DNA of 8,524 bases from Rhodothermota bacterium (GTDB taxonomy: Bacteria > Hydrogenedentota > Hydrogenedentia > Hydrogenedentales > GCA-2746185): contig VFKU01000352.1 of assembly GCA_009885415.1 (NCBI GenBank), forward strand, positions 1 to 8,524, written 5' to 3'. Made by a program: the position numbers and the translations under genes. Positions 1 to 7,390 of the stretch are shown here, piece after piece (the first letter of the stretch is position 1; each line of letters starts with the position of its first letter). The notes beneath the pieces are model-generated. The model did not search any database and was not told where the DNA came from. It saw only the letters and a list, made by a program, of their open reading frames with translations.

Positions 1-966
1 CCCTTTGGGCGGGAATTTTCGATTCGGCCGGGCAACGACGTGACGGTGTGTCTGAGTCCGGCGGGGCACGTACTCGGCGCGGCGTGCGTGCGGATTTCGT
101 CGGCGAAGCACAGCCTGCTTTTCAGCGGCGACGTGTGTGTGATCGATCAGGAACTCATGCCGGGGATCAAGCTGCCGCCGGAGGCCTGCGACGTGGACAC
201 GTTGATTATTGAATCGACGTATGGCGCGAACGCGACGGCGCACGAGATCGAGTACAAGTCTGAGGTGGATCGTTTTGCGGAGGCGATCACGCGCGTGATC
301 AAGCGGGACGGCGTGGTGCTGGTGCCGAGTTTCGCGCTGGGGCGGACGCAGGAAGTGCTGAACATGATCACGCGCTTGCAGCATCGCGGGAAGATTCCGC
401 AGGTGCCGGTGTATGCCTCGGGTCTGGGCCGCGCGATTTATGAGGTGTATGTCCGCTTTCACGACGAACTCAAGCGCAACGTGATCATGACGGACCTGAG
501 CGAGTTTGAATCGGTCGGCGACGTGTGGGACCCGAAGGTGGTGCGCACACTAACCAACGAGCCCTGCATTATCGTGGCGACTTCGGGGATGATGGTGGAG
601 AATACGCCGTCGGCGATGATCGCGGAGCGGCTGGTGGGCCACGCGAAGCATGGTATCTTTTTCGTTGGCTATTGCGACCCGGACACGCTGGGCTACAAGG
701 TGCGCACAGCGAAAACAGGCGACCGCTTCGCGTTCCGTCTGGACGGGCCGACGGTGCCGATCGTATGCGAGGACCGGGAGTGGTTTTCCTTCAGCGCGCA
801 TGCCCACCGCGAAGACTTGTGCAAGGTGATTGACCAGGTGAAGTCCAAGAACCTGGTTTTCGTCCACGGCGACCCGCCGGCACTGGAATGGATGATGGCG
901 AACGCGGGCAAGGGCCGGAAGAAATTCAACCCGCGCATCGGCGAGACGATCCCGCTGCAGGCCTGA
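1..966 (+). CDS. MBL-fold/beta-CASP nuclease, YSH1/CPSF73-like, 5' end missing
   Basis: The reading frame is open from the first base to a TGA at 964-966, giving 321 visible residues; the start lies outside the window. The C-terminal hallmarks of a metallo-beta-lactamase/beta-CASP nuclease are present in order (numbered from base 1): AGHVLG with the metal-ligand His23, FSGD with Asp44, the beta-CASP motif A glutamate in IESTYG (Glu71), VATSGMM in the beta-CASP domain, motif B in FSAHAH (His267) and motif C in FVHGD (His289). The HxHxDH metal-binding motif expected earlier in the fold must lie upstream. The protein stops soon after motif C, so it lacks the extra C-terminal domain of RNase J. 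Known family members are zinc-dependent endo- or exonucleases that process RNA in the cytoplasm; RNA as substrate is inferred from family. It is transcribed towards the next gene and so belongs to a different transcription unit. The family call is very secure, the substrate is not. Confidence 0.93.
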   Translation, partial: PFGREFSIRPGNDVTVCLSPAGHVLGAACVRISSAKHSLLFSGDVCVIDQELMPGIKLPPEACDVDTLIIESTYGANATAHEIEYKSEVDRFAEAITRVIKRDGVVLVPSFALGRTQEVLNMITRLQHRGKIPQVPVYASGLGRAIYEVYVRFHDELKRNVIMTDLSEFESVGDVWDPKVVRTLTNEPCIIVATSGMMVENTPSAMIAERLVGHAKHGIFFVGYCDPDTLGYKVRTAKTGDRFAFRLDGPTVPIVCEDREWFSFSAHAHREDLCKVIDQVKSKNLVFVHGDPPALEWMMANAGKGRKKFNPRIGETIPLQA

Positions 967-970
967 CGCG

Positions 971-980
971 GGGCGCGCCC
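971..980. repeat. 10-bp perfect palindrome in the convergent gap
   Basis: GGGCGCGCCC reads the same on both strands and fills over half of the 18-base gap between the two convergent stop codons. As a hairpin it could form only three G-C pairs around a four-base loop, with no T-run on either side. It is therefore not a convincing intrinsic terminator. It may be chance in GC-rich DNA; no other terminator is visible between the convergent genes. Confidence 0.3.
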
Positions 981-984
981 GAAT

Positions 985-3900
985 CTAGTTTTCCGACGGG
1001 GGGCCGCTGCGGGCATTTCGCGCGAAGACCCGCACGTAGCCGTAGCCGAGCGCGAGCAGAATGACTCCGAGCACGCCGTAGGCGAGGACTTTTTCGACGG
1101 TTTCGAGTTCGCGGGTGTCTACGGCGACGACGCGCAGGCTGGCGAGCGCGAGGACGGCGAGGCCGCAGTATCGATAGAGTTTTTCGCCAAGGCCGATCGC
1201 GAGGCCAAAGAGTGCCATGCCCAATACCGACCACGAAATGGTGAGGTAATACTCCGCCAATTGCGGCAGGCGGTAGAGCATCAGCACGAGCAGCCCGGTG
1301 GCCAGGCTCGCGGCGAGCGCTTGCAGCGCGGGCCGCTGCGCGTCGAGACCCGCGCGGGCGGCGAAGCGTTTCGTCACGCGCTCTATCGCGATCCAGCACA
1401 GCGCCGGGGCCGCGAAACCGGCCACGATGGCCCAGGTGCCGGGGTGGTGATTCTGGGTGTAGATTGCCTGATAGAGCGACGCCGCCGCGATTGTCCCGAC
1501 AGCCAGCGCGGCAGCGGTCCGTCCTCGGAAAAACCCGCTGTGTAGCGCGAAGGCGACGCCGCCAACCGTCCACCATAGCGCGACCCATTCAGGCGGCGAT
1601 TCGCGGTATACGTAGGGCACGAAGAGCGACGCCGCCAGACCCATGCAGATCGGCCCGGCCAGTTTCACGCCTAGGCGGGCGAAGTGACGCTCTGCGGCGA
1701 CCGCCGCGGCAATGCCGATCCAGGCCGTCGCGAGGAATTCGCGCGGCGCGCTCTCGGACCACTCGGCGTTCCATCGAAGCACGGCCCAGGCCAGCATGGC
1801 CGTCGCGCACCAGGCGAGGGCTTGCCGGTTGAGCGGTATCGCCGCTGCCGCTAGGGCTACCGCCGCGATCAACAAGGCGGCGACTGTCCACGCGGGCGTG
1901 GCCATAGAGTGATCGAGATGGAGACCGAGGAGAAACGCGAATACTCCGTACAGCACGAAGGCGACCTCGCGCCCTTGGTGCAACGCGAGGCCTTTGAACG
2001 CGCCGAGGTAACGCTTCTCGGACGCGAGCGCGATCGCGGCGAAGCCGATCAGAATCGGGACCACGCGACTTAAGGGCGAGTTCAAGGTCGCGGCGCCATC
2101 GACGAGGTCCGGAAGGGAGAGTCCACGAAACTGGAAGCCAGCGACACACGATCCGAAGGCCGCGAGAACGAAGGAGGCAAGCCCATAGGGCGTGGCGCGC
2201 AGGGCCATCGCGGCGAGCGTCAGCAGGAGGCCGCCGGCGACGAGGACCAGCGCGAGGTCCTCGGGCGCGGCGAGATGGTGGGCATAGCCCGCGGCCAAGA
2301 GCGCCGCGCACAGGCTAAATACCCCCGGAAGGAGCATCCCACCGAAGGGTTTGGTCGCGGATTCGAGCCCGGCCGGAGGCGCCGCCACAAGATCCAATTT
2401 CCACAGCGTGAGGTTGGTCTCGGCGCTGAAGCGCGAGCGCGCGGGGCTGGGGCTCGCCCACTCCGTCCGCAGGTAGACCAAGGCCGCCGCGAGGAAGGCG
2501 AGGACGACCGTACCCGCTTCGCCCACGCGCGGCCAGTAGCCTTCCGCGCCGTAGGCCAGCGGGTGGGCCCATACGATAGTCCATCCGCCGTGCAGAAACG
2601 CGAGCGCGCCGGCAATGAGCGCGACGATGCGCGTGACGAGCAGGCCATTGCGGCGGGCGGCGTAGAGCAGGACGGCGCTCTCGACGGCGAGGCTCGCGGT
2701 GAGCGTGTGCGCGTCGAATTGCGTGGCGAGGCCGATGGTGAGAGCGGTGATGCCTTTTGCGAAGTACGCGTTATGCAGCGGGTCGGCGTTTCGCAGGCGG
2801 AGGTAGGCGATCGAAATGGCGAGGAGCACGGCGGCGAGGAGGTAGTAGAAAATTTCGCGCTCGTCGCGGGCGAAGTCGTAGCCGCTGAACTGCGCAGTGC
2901 CGAGCAGGAGCAGGCTGAACGAGTTCACGGCGACGAAGGCGTTTCGAAACCAGAGGGGAATGCGCCCACGCCGGATCGATTCGGGGGCGGCGAACTCGGC
3001 GAGGGCGTAGACGAGGAAGTAGGTGCTGAGGATGGCCATGCCGGTGGCGAATTCGAGGCGCGTGTGGGTACTCTCGACTTGGGTCATGAGGTAGAAGTGG
3101 TTCACGTAGCTCGCTACGAGGCCGAGCGCAGCGACGGCGTACCAGCCGTTTCGCGCGAGGAAAAAAGCGCCGCCGATGCTGAGAAAGACGATGCCGGCGA
3201 CGCTGTAGGGGCCGGGGCGGGCGATGGAATAGGTGGCGAGGGCGATCGTGAAATGGCCCATGGCGACGGCCACGCCGGCGATGACGGGCGAGCGGCGGCG
3301 TTGCGCGAGGCCCGCCCAGACGATGACGATTGCCGCGAGGCCGGCGAGGGAGAGGTAGGGCGCGTCGAGGACTTTGGCAAAGGGGACGAAGTAGGTGGCG
3401 AAGGTGACGAAGTAGCTGAGCGCGAATCCGGCGCCGAAGAGTACGCGCGCGTAGGCGGGATATTTTCTATCGAAGCGCCAGCCGAGTCCGAGGAAAAGTG
3501 CGGCGATGGTGTATCCCGTCGCGACGCGGAACGAAGCGCCCCACTTCTGAAACGCAAGCGTTAGCAGGAAGACGATCGCGGTTGTGATCGCCAGTGCACC
3601 CAGGCGCGGCAGCCAGTAGGTGCCCAGCGCCATTTCCCAGGTCATGTTCTTGTCCTTGGGACCGAGCGATTTCAGCCAGCGCTCAAAGCCGGTTTCGACC
3701 GGAGCGAGACTTGTCGACCGGGCGGACAATACAGGTTCGTTGATCGGCAGCGGCGGCGGCGTTTGGGACGGCGCCGGCGTGTCGACCGCGGTCGTGCCTG
3801 AACGCGCAAGGAACCGCGCGACTGATGCATCGATTTCGAGTTCCGGCTCGTACGGCGCGAGCTCGTCCTCGTGTGGAGTCTCGGGCGGGAGTACGGCGAC

Positions 3901-4113
3901 GGGAGGTGTCTCGCGCGCCCCGCCGCCCTCGATGCGGTCGAGTCGCGAGCGCAGCCCGTCGACTCGCGTGCTTTGTGTGCGCAACTCTCGCTGGAGTGAG
4001 ACCTGCGCTTCGCGCAGCGCGCGCACCTCGCCCGGCATCGTCAGCACGCGAATCACGACGACCGCACCGACGACGAGAAACCCGATTCCCAAGAGGATGA
4101 CGAGGGCTTCCAT
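985..4113 (-). CDS. DUF2339-family polytopic membrane protein
   Basis: This 1042-residue protein has a hydrophobic N-terminal segment (about residues 3-24) that probably acts as an uncleaved anchor. A short charged heptad-like stretch follows (about 28-62), then a Pro/Glu-rich linker (about 65-145). From about residue 160 almost to the C-terminus it is a long run of hydrophobic helices, probably more than twenty. The start of this core, with YWLPRLG, an LAFQKWG stretch and YARVLFGAGFALSYFVTF, matches what I know of DUF2339 'predicted membrane proteins', whose function is unknown. The length is at the upper end for the family. The ATG is well supported by an AGGAGG ribosome site 10 bases upstream and by the hydrophobic start of the protein. 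It is third in a same-strand block, 105 bases after the ATPase gene, and may be read from that gene's transcript, its own promoter, or both. A transporter or envelope-biogenesis role is possible, but nothing in the sequence shows a substrate. Confidence 0.88.
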   Translation of the reverse strand: MEALVILLGIGFLVVGAVVVIRVLTMPGEVRALREAQVSLQRELRTQSTRVDGLRSRLDRIEGGGARETPPVAVLPPETPHEDELAPYEPELEIDASVARFLARSGTTAVDTPAPSQTPPPLPINEPVLSARSTSLAPVETGFERWLKSLGPKDKNMTWEMALGTYWLPRLGALAITTAIVFLLTLAFQKWGASFRVATGYTIAALFLGLGWRFDRKYPAYARVLFGAGFALSYFVTFATYFVPFAKVLDAPYLSLAGLAAIVIVWAGLAQRRRSPVIAGVAVAMGHFTIALATYSIARPGPYSVAGIVFLSIGGAFFLARNGWYAVAALGLVASYVNHFYLMTQVESTHTRLEFATGMAILSTYFLVYALAEFAAPESIRRGRIPLWFRNAFVAVNSFSLLLLGTAQFSGYDFARDEREIFYYLLAAVLLAISIAYLRLRNADPLHNAYFAKGITALTIGLATQFDAHTLTASLAVESAVLLYAARRNGLLVTRIVALIAGALAFLHGGWTIVWAHPLAYGAEGYWPRVGEAGTVVLAFLAAALVYLRTEWASPSPARSRFSAETNLTLWKLDLVAAPPAGLESATKPFGGMLLPGVFSLCAALLAAGYAHHLAAPEDLALVLVAGGLLLTLAAMALRATPYGLASFVLAAFGSCVAGFQFRGLSLPDLVDGAATLNSPLSRVVPILIGFAAIALASEKRYLGAFKGLALHQGREVAFVLYGVFAFLLGLHLDHSMATPAWTVAALLIAAVALAAAAIPLNRQALAWCATAMLAWAVLRWNAEWSESAPREFLATAWIGIAAAVAAERHFARLGVKLAGPICMGLAASLFVPYVYRESPPEWVALWWTVGGVAFALHSGFFRGRTAAALAVGTIAAASLYQAIYTQNHHPGTWAIVAGFAAPALCWIAIERVTKRFAARAGLDAQRPALQALAASLATGLLVLMLYRLPQLAEYYLTISWSVLGMALFGLAIGLGEKLYRYCGLAVLALASLRVVAVDTRELETVEKVLAYGVLGVILLALGYGYVRVFARNARSGPPSEN

Positions 4114-4123
4114 GAATTTCGTG

Positions 4124-4129
4124 CCTCCT
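4124..4129 (-). promoter_or_regulatory. Shine-Dalgarno site of the DUF2339 gene
   Basis: The minus strand reads AGGAGG here, a full match to the anti-Shine-Dalgarno core, 10 bases before the ATG. It fixes the start codon of the DUF2339 gene and is much stronger than the site before the upstream ATPase gene. This suggests the membrane protein is translated independently rather than by coupling. Confidence 0.8.
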
Positions 4130-4203
4130 GCCCGCCGCGACGCGCACGGCGTCTAGCAATGAATCCTCGAACAAGCGTAAAGGTTTTAACAATTCGTAAC
4201 TTG

Positions 4204-4217
4204 CCGTTATACAACGG
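4204..4217 (-). repeat. Small inverted repeat after the ATPase stop codon
   Basis: On the minus strand CCGTT-GTAT-AACGG forms a perfect 5-bp stem with a 4-base loop, beginning one base after the TAA of the ATPase gene. No T-run follows (the next bases are CAAGTTAC), so it is not a standard intrinsic terminator. It could be a weak attenuating or mRNA-end-stabilising hairpin, or an operator next to the overlapping promoter-like hexamers. Confidence 0.35.
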
Positions 4218-4234
4218 ATTATAGACGAGTTATA
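4206..4234 (-). promoter_or_regulatory. Possible promoter region for the DUF2339 gene
   Basis: The 105-base gap and the adjoining end of the ATPase gene form an AT-rich island in otherwise GC-rich DNA. On the minus strand it contains TATAAC (4234-4229), a perfect -10 consensus TATAAT (4223-4218, overlapping the ATPase stop codon) and TATAAC again (4211-4206), spaced 11 and 12 bases apart. None has a good TTGACA-like -35 box at 16-19 bases. A transcript starting near the middle hexamer would have a leader of roughly 100 bases. This is promoter-like, but it could also be base-composition noise around a stop codon. Confidence 0.35.
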
Positions 4235-7200
4235 GGCGCTCGGACCGACTCCGCAGCGCGGACTACGTCTTCGCGGCAGGTGAAGAGTAGCACTTGGTGG
4301 CGCTCGCCGACTTCGGCGAGGAGTTGCATGGCGTTGAGCAGGCGTCCGTCGTCGTAGTTGGCGAAGGGGTCGTCGAGCACCATGGGGATGCTCTCGGAGT
4401 TTTCGCTGATGCACTGGACCATGGCGAGGCGGAGCGCGAAGTAGATTTGGTCGACGGTGCCTTTGCTGAGAAGGCGTTGCGGGTCGGCGTTCATGGATTT
4501 GGTTTGCGGGATGCGCACGCTAATTTGCATATCGCGGTCGACGAGCAGTTCGCTGTAGACCCCCGCGGTGATTTTGCGCAGGAAGCCGCTGGCAAGTTCC
4601 GCAAGCTTCGGCGCGATGAGTGTGTGGCGTTCGCGGGTCACTTCTTCGATCAGGGCCATCGCGTAGCCGGCCGACTTCAGCTCGAGCTCGAGCTCGGCCA
4701 CGCGCTGCTCAGTCGCGGCGCGTTCCTCGTCGACTTCGTTCAGCGAGCGGTGTCCCCCACTCTTTTCAGCGATCATCAATCGCAGCTCGTGGTCTTCTTT
4801 GTGCTTGGCGTCGAGCTCTTCAAGGACGCGGGCGAGTTCCGGCTTCAGCCCTTCCACCGGCGCCTCGGGTGCGGCATCTTCCGGCACGGCGCCTTCGCGG
4901 CCGAGATCCTCGCGCAGTTGCGCGAGATCGTGTTCGCCGAGGATCGCGCTGAGTTGATCGGCGAGCGCCGAGCGCTCGCGCCACAAGTCTTGATAGCGCC
5001 GCGCCTGTTCGGCCTTGGCGAAGTAGCTCGCGAGCGATTCCGCGCCGGTCGGTGCGATCTCTTTGCTCACTTCGTCGCGCAAACGGTCGCGCTCGCTGAG
5101 CGCGGCGTCGTGTTCGCGGCGAAGGACGGTGACTTGGCCTTGCGAGACCTCGAGTTCGCCCTGTTTTTGGCGCATTTGGGCGCTGCGGATGCGGTAGTTG
5201 CGCAGCGCTTTTAGGGCGCTGTCGAATTGGCTTTCGTCGGCGAAGTGGTTGTCGCGCATGAATTGACGGACCTGGAGTGAGAGGTCGACGTCCTGCTGGC
5301 GGAGCGCGGCGAGTTTTTGCCGGAGCGTATCGAGTTCGCGCTGCGAGCGTTCGCGCGTTTCGCGGGCATCGCCGAGGCGGCGTTTCGATTCGCGGTATTC
5401 CTGGTATCGGCTGAGCACGCGCCCGAGGGCGGCTTCGGCGTCCGCATCGCCGGCGAGCGTTTCACGGGCGGCTTCGAGAGCGGCGCGCAGGGTACTCCCT
5501 GCGGCCTCCTTGCGCGCCTGTGCCTGGGCGACGGCTTTGGTTTCTTCGGCGATGCGTTCGCGTGTCTGCGCGAGGGTCTGTTCGTTTTCCTTGTAGCGCT
5601 CGAAGCTGGCCTCGAATTCGCGGAGCGTCGCGCAGTCCGCGGCGGCCATTAACTCTTCGAAGGCGCCGCGGCCGACCTCGCGCGCGACGTCTTCCGCTTC
5701 GATCTCGGCGAGTTGTCCGCGCGCCTGTTGGGTTTGCCTGCGGTTGGCGATCGACGAGTAGGAGAAGAATGCGGCCATAACAGTGAGTATCGCGACGGGA
5801 AAGTAGATGCCCGTGTTTCCGGTCAGTACGGCGATGAGGCCAAGCACGGCGGCGGCCACGAGGCCGAGCACGGCCATGATCGCGAGCCCGGGGAACTTTG
5901 CCGCGAGGTCCTCGGCGTGCTGCGTCTCCAACGCGCGGCGGCGTTCGCGTTCGAGATGGAGCGCGGAGAGATCGCGTTGCAGGGCTTCGTGCGCGCGGAT
6001 TTCCTCGGCGAGGCCGGGCCGGCCCGCGAAGCATTTGCGCAGGGATTCAAGGGCAGCTTCCTGCTCGGCGGCGCGGGCGGACAGACCTTCGAGGCGGCGC
6101 TGTTCGTCTTCGAGCGTGCGGCGCGACTGCTCGAAGGCGCCGCTGAGCGTGGTGAAATATTGGACGGGGTCGGTGGGAATGCGGCTGAAATCCGGGAGGC
6201 GCAGGAGCGCGGCCTCGGATTCTTCAAGGATCGCCGCGGCGCGTGAGGTCATCTGATCCAAATGCTCGATTCGGCTGATCATCACGCCGATGGTCTTGTC
6301 GATTTCGGCCAGCTTCGTCTCGAATTCGGGATCGGCTTCGGCCATGAGCACGAGACCTTGAGCGCGCAGGCGGGCCTCGGCCTCGTCGCGGTCACGCACT
6401 AACGCTTCGACGCGCGCCGCGGTTTCTTGCAGTTTGGCCTCGGCGCCTTCAAGTAGGGTCGCCAGGCGCTGCACGTCGGCGAGGCGGCCCAGCGGAAATT
6501 CGCGCGCGGCGCTGAGCTCGAAGCACTCGCGCTCGAGCTGTTGAACGCGTTCTTTCAGGGCGCCGGCGCGGCGCACCATCTCGACGCGTTCGGCGCGGCT
6601 GCGCGAGGCGAGTTTGCCTTCGAGGTCGTCGCGGCGATTGAGAAGCGCGCCGATATCGTCGAGGACGACGGCACGCTGTTTTTCGTAGGAGGCGACTTCG
6701 CGGGCGAGTTCATAGACCTCCTGGTGTTCGGCCTGGAGATCGGTGAGGCGCTGACGCATGGTGGGCAGGGGGCGCGTGCGCGCCTGGGCGTCGCCGATGA
6801 CGGCCATGCGTTCGCGCAGCCATTTCAAGGCTTTTTCCGCGGACTGGTCTTCTTCGGCGGAGTCCGTGAGCGAGAGCAGTTTTTCGCGGATGTGCATGAG
6901 GGCCTGGCGATCGCCGAGATCGTTCAGCGAGACGTGCGAGATGGTCGCGATGCCGAGGAACACGGACTTGGCCATGTTGAGGTGTTTTTCGGCGAAGGTG
7001 GACTCACGGTTTTTCAGGACTTCGAAGGCATCGGTGATGTCCTGCGCGTTGGTGCGGTCGAAAAGCCTTACGAATTCCTTGTCCGGCTCGAAGCTGCGCT
7101 CGACTTCAATCTCCTGCCCGGAATCGAGCCGATACACGAGCCGCCCGCCGTAGTTTCCGTGACCTTCCCAGGGCGCGCGCAACTCGTTGCTGTCTTCATA

Positions 7201-7374
7201 GAGCCGGCGCGTCGAACTTTTCTTTTGGCCGTAGAGCATGTCGGAGATGAAATGGCGCAGCGTGGATTTTCCGCGCTCGTTGGGCCCCGCGATGATGTGC
7301 AGGCGCGGCGAGATGTCGAGGTCGGTGTTGTTGAACCGTCCGAATCCGTCGATCGAAAATTTGGTGAATCGCAC
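4219..7374 (-). CDS. SbcC/Rad50-like ATPase of the YhaN (AAA_27) type with central membrane hairpin
   Basis: This 1051-residue protein has an ABC/SMC-like split ATPase. Walker A is GPNERGKST at residues 30-38; the C-terminal lobe carries the signature LSKGTVDQIYFALRLA (969-984), Walker B MVLDDP (998-1003) and D-loop ANYDD (1005-1009). Between the lobes lie long charged arms (about 180-490 and 545-900) of coiled-coil character. At the midpoint, where Rad50/SbcC has its zinc hook, there is no CxxC; two hydrophobic segments (about 497-517 and 523-542) joined by a short TGNTG turn are seen instead. The signature LSxGTxxQ and LDDP fit YhaN better than classical SbcC. The expected role is ATP-driven control of the partner nuclease on DNA ends, here probably at the membrane (inferred). 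I chose the GTG at 7374-7372 because the typical N-terminal beta strand begins there. An in-frame ATG at 7512 would add 46 Arg/Ala-rich residues overlapping the upstream gene. The Q-loop region reads ISH (His147) and the H-loop region FTCRE (Arg1034), both atypical. Confidence 0.9.
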   Translation of the reverse strand: MRFTKFSIDGFGRFNNTDLDISPRLHIIAGPNERGKSTLRHFISDMLYGQKKSSTRRLYEDSNELRAPWEGHGNYGGRLVYRLDSGQEIEVERSFEPDKEFVRLFDRTNAQDITDAFEVLKNRESTFAEKHLNMAKSVFLGIATISHVSLNDLGDRQALMHIREKLLSLTDSAEEDQSAEKALKWLRERMAVIGDAQARTRPLPTMRQRLTDLQAEHQEVYELAREVASYEKQRAVVLDDIGALLNRRDDLEGKLASRSRAERVEMVRRAGALKERVQQLERECFELSAAREFPLGRLADVQRLATLLEGAEAKLQETAARVEALVRDRDEAEARLRAQGLVLMAEADPEFETKLAEIDKTIGVMISRIEHLDQMTSRAAAILEESEAALLRLPDFSRIPTDPVQYFTTLSGAFEQSRRTLEDEQRRLEGLSARAAEQEAALESLRKCFAGRPGLAEEIRAHEALQRDLSALHLERERRRALETQHAEDLAAKFPGLAIMAVLGLVAAAVLGLIAVLTGNTGIYFPVAILTVMAAFFSYSSIANRRQTQQARGQLAEIEAEDVAREVGRGAFEELMAAADCATLREFEASFERYKENEQTLAQTRERIAEETKAVAQAQARKEAAGSTLRAALEAARETLAGDADAEAALGRVLSRYQEYRESKRRLGDARETRERSQRELDTLRQKLAALRQQDVDLSLQVRQFMRDNHFADESQFDSALKALRNYRIRSAQMRQKQGELEVSQGQVTVLRREHDAALSERDRLRDEVSKEIAPTGAESLASYFAKAEQARRYQDLWRERSALADQLSAILGEHDLAQLREDLGREGAVPEDAAPEAPVEGLKPELARVLEELDAKHKEDHELRLMIAEKSGGHRSLNEVDEERAATEQRVAELELELKSAGYAMALIEEVTRERHTLIAPKLAELASGFLRKITAGVYSELLVDRDMQISVRIPQTKSMNADPQRLLSKGTVDQIYFALRLAMVQCISENSESIPMVLDDPFANYDDGRLLNAMQLLAEVGERHQVLLFTCREDVVRAAESVRAPITRL

Positions 7375-7390
7375 GCTTGCCCGTTCCCGC

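Noticed and set aside
967..984. Bidirectional terminator between the convergent genes
   Set aside because: The 18-base gap has a GC palindrome but no workable stem-loop with T-runs in either direction.
2275..3564. 429-residue plus-strand open frame opposite the DUF2339 gene
   Set aside because: Its product is a low-complexity Glu/Gly/Arg/Ala-rich sequence typical of the antisense of a hydrophobic GC-rich gene. No domain is visible, and the minus-strand frame has clear homology features and a strong ribosome site.
4680..4697. Short tandem CTCGAG repeat
   Set aside because: It encodes an alternating Glu-Leu stretch in the ATPase arm. It is only about two and a half units long and explained by coding for a coiled coil.
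4294..5214. 306-residue plus-strand open frame opposite the 3' part of the ATPase gene
   Set aside because: It lies antisense to the conserved signature and Walker B region; the composition looks like a complement of coiled-coil codons and no family is recognisable.
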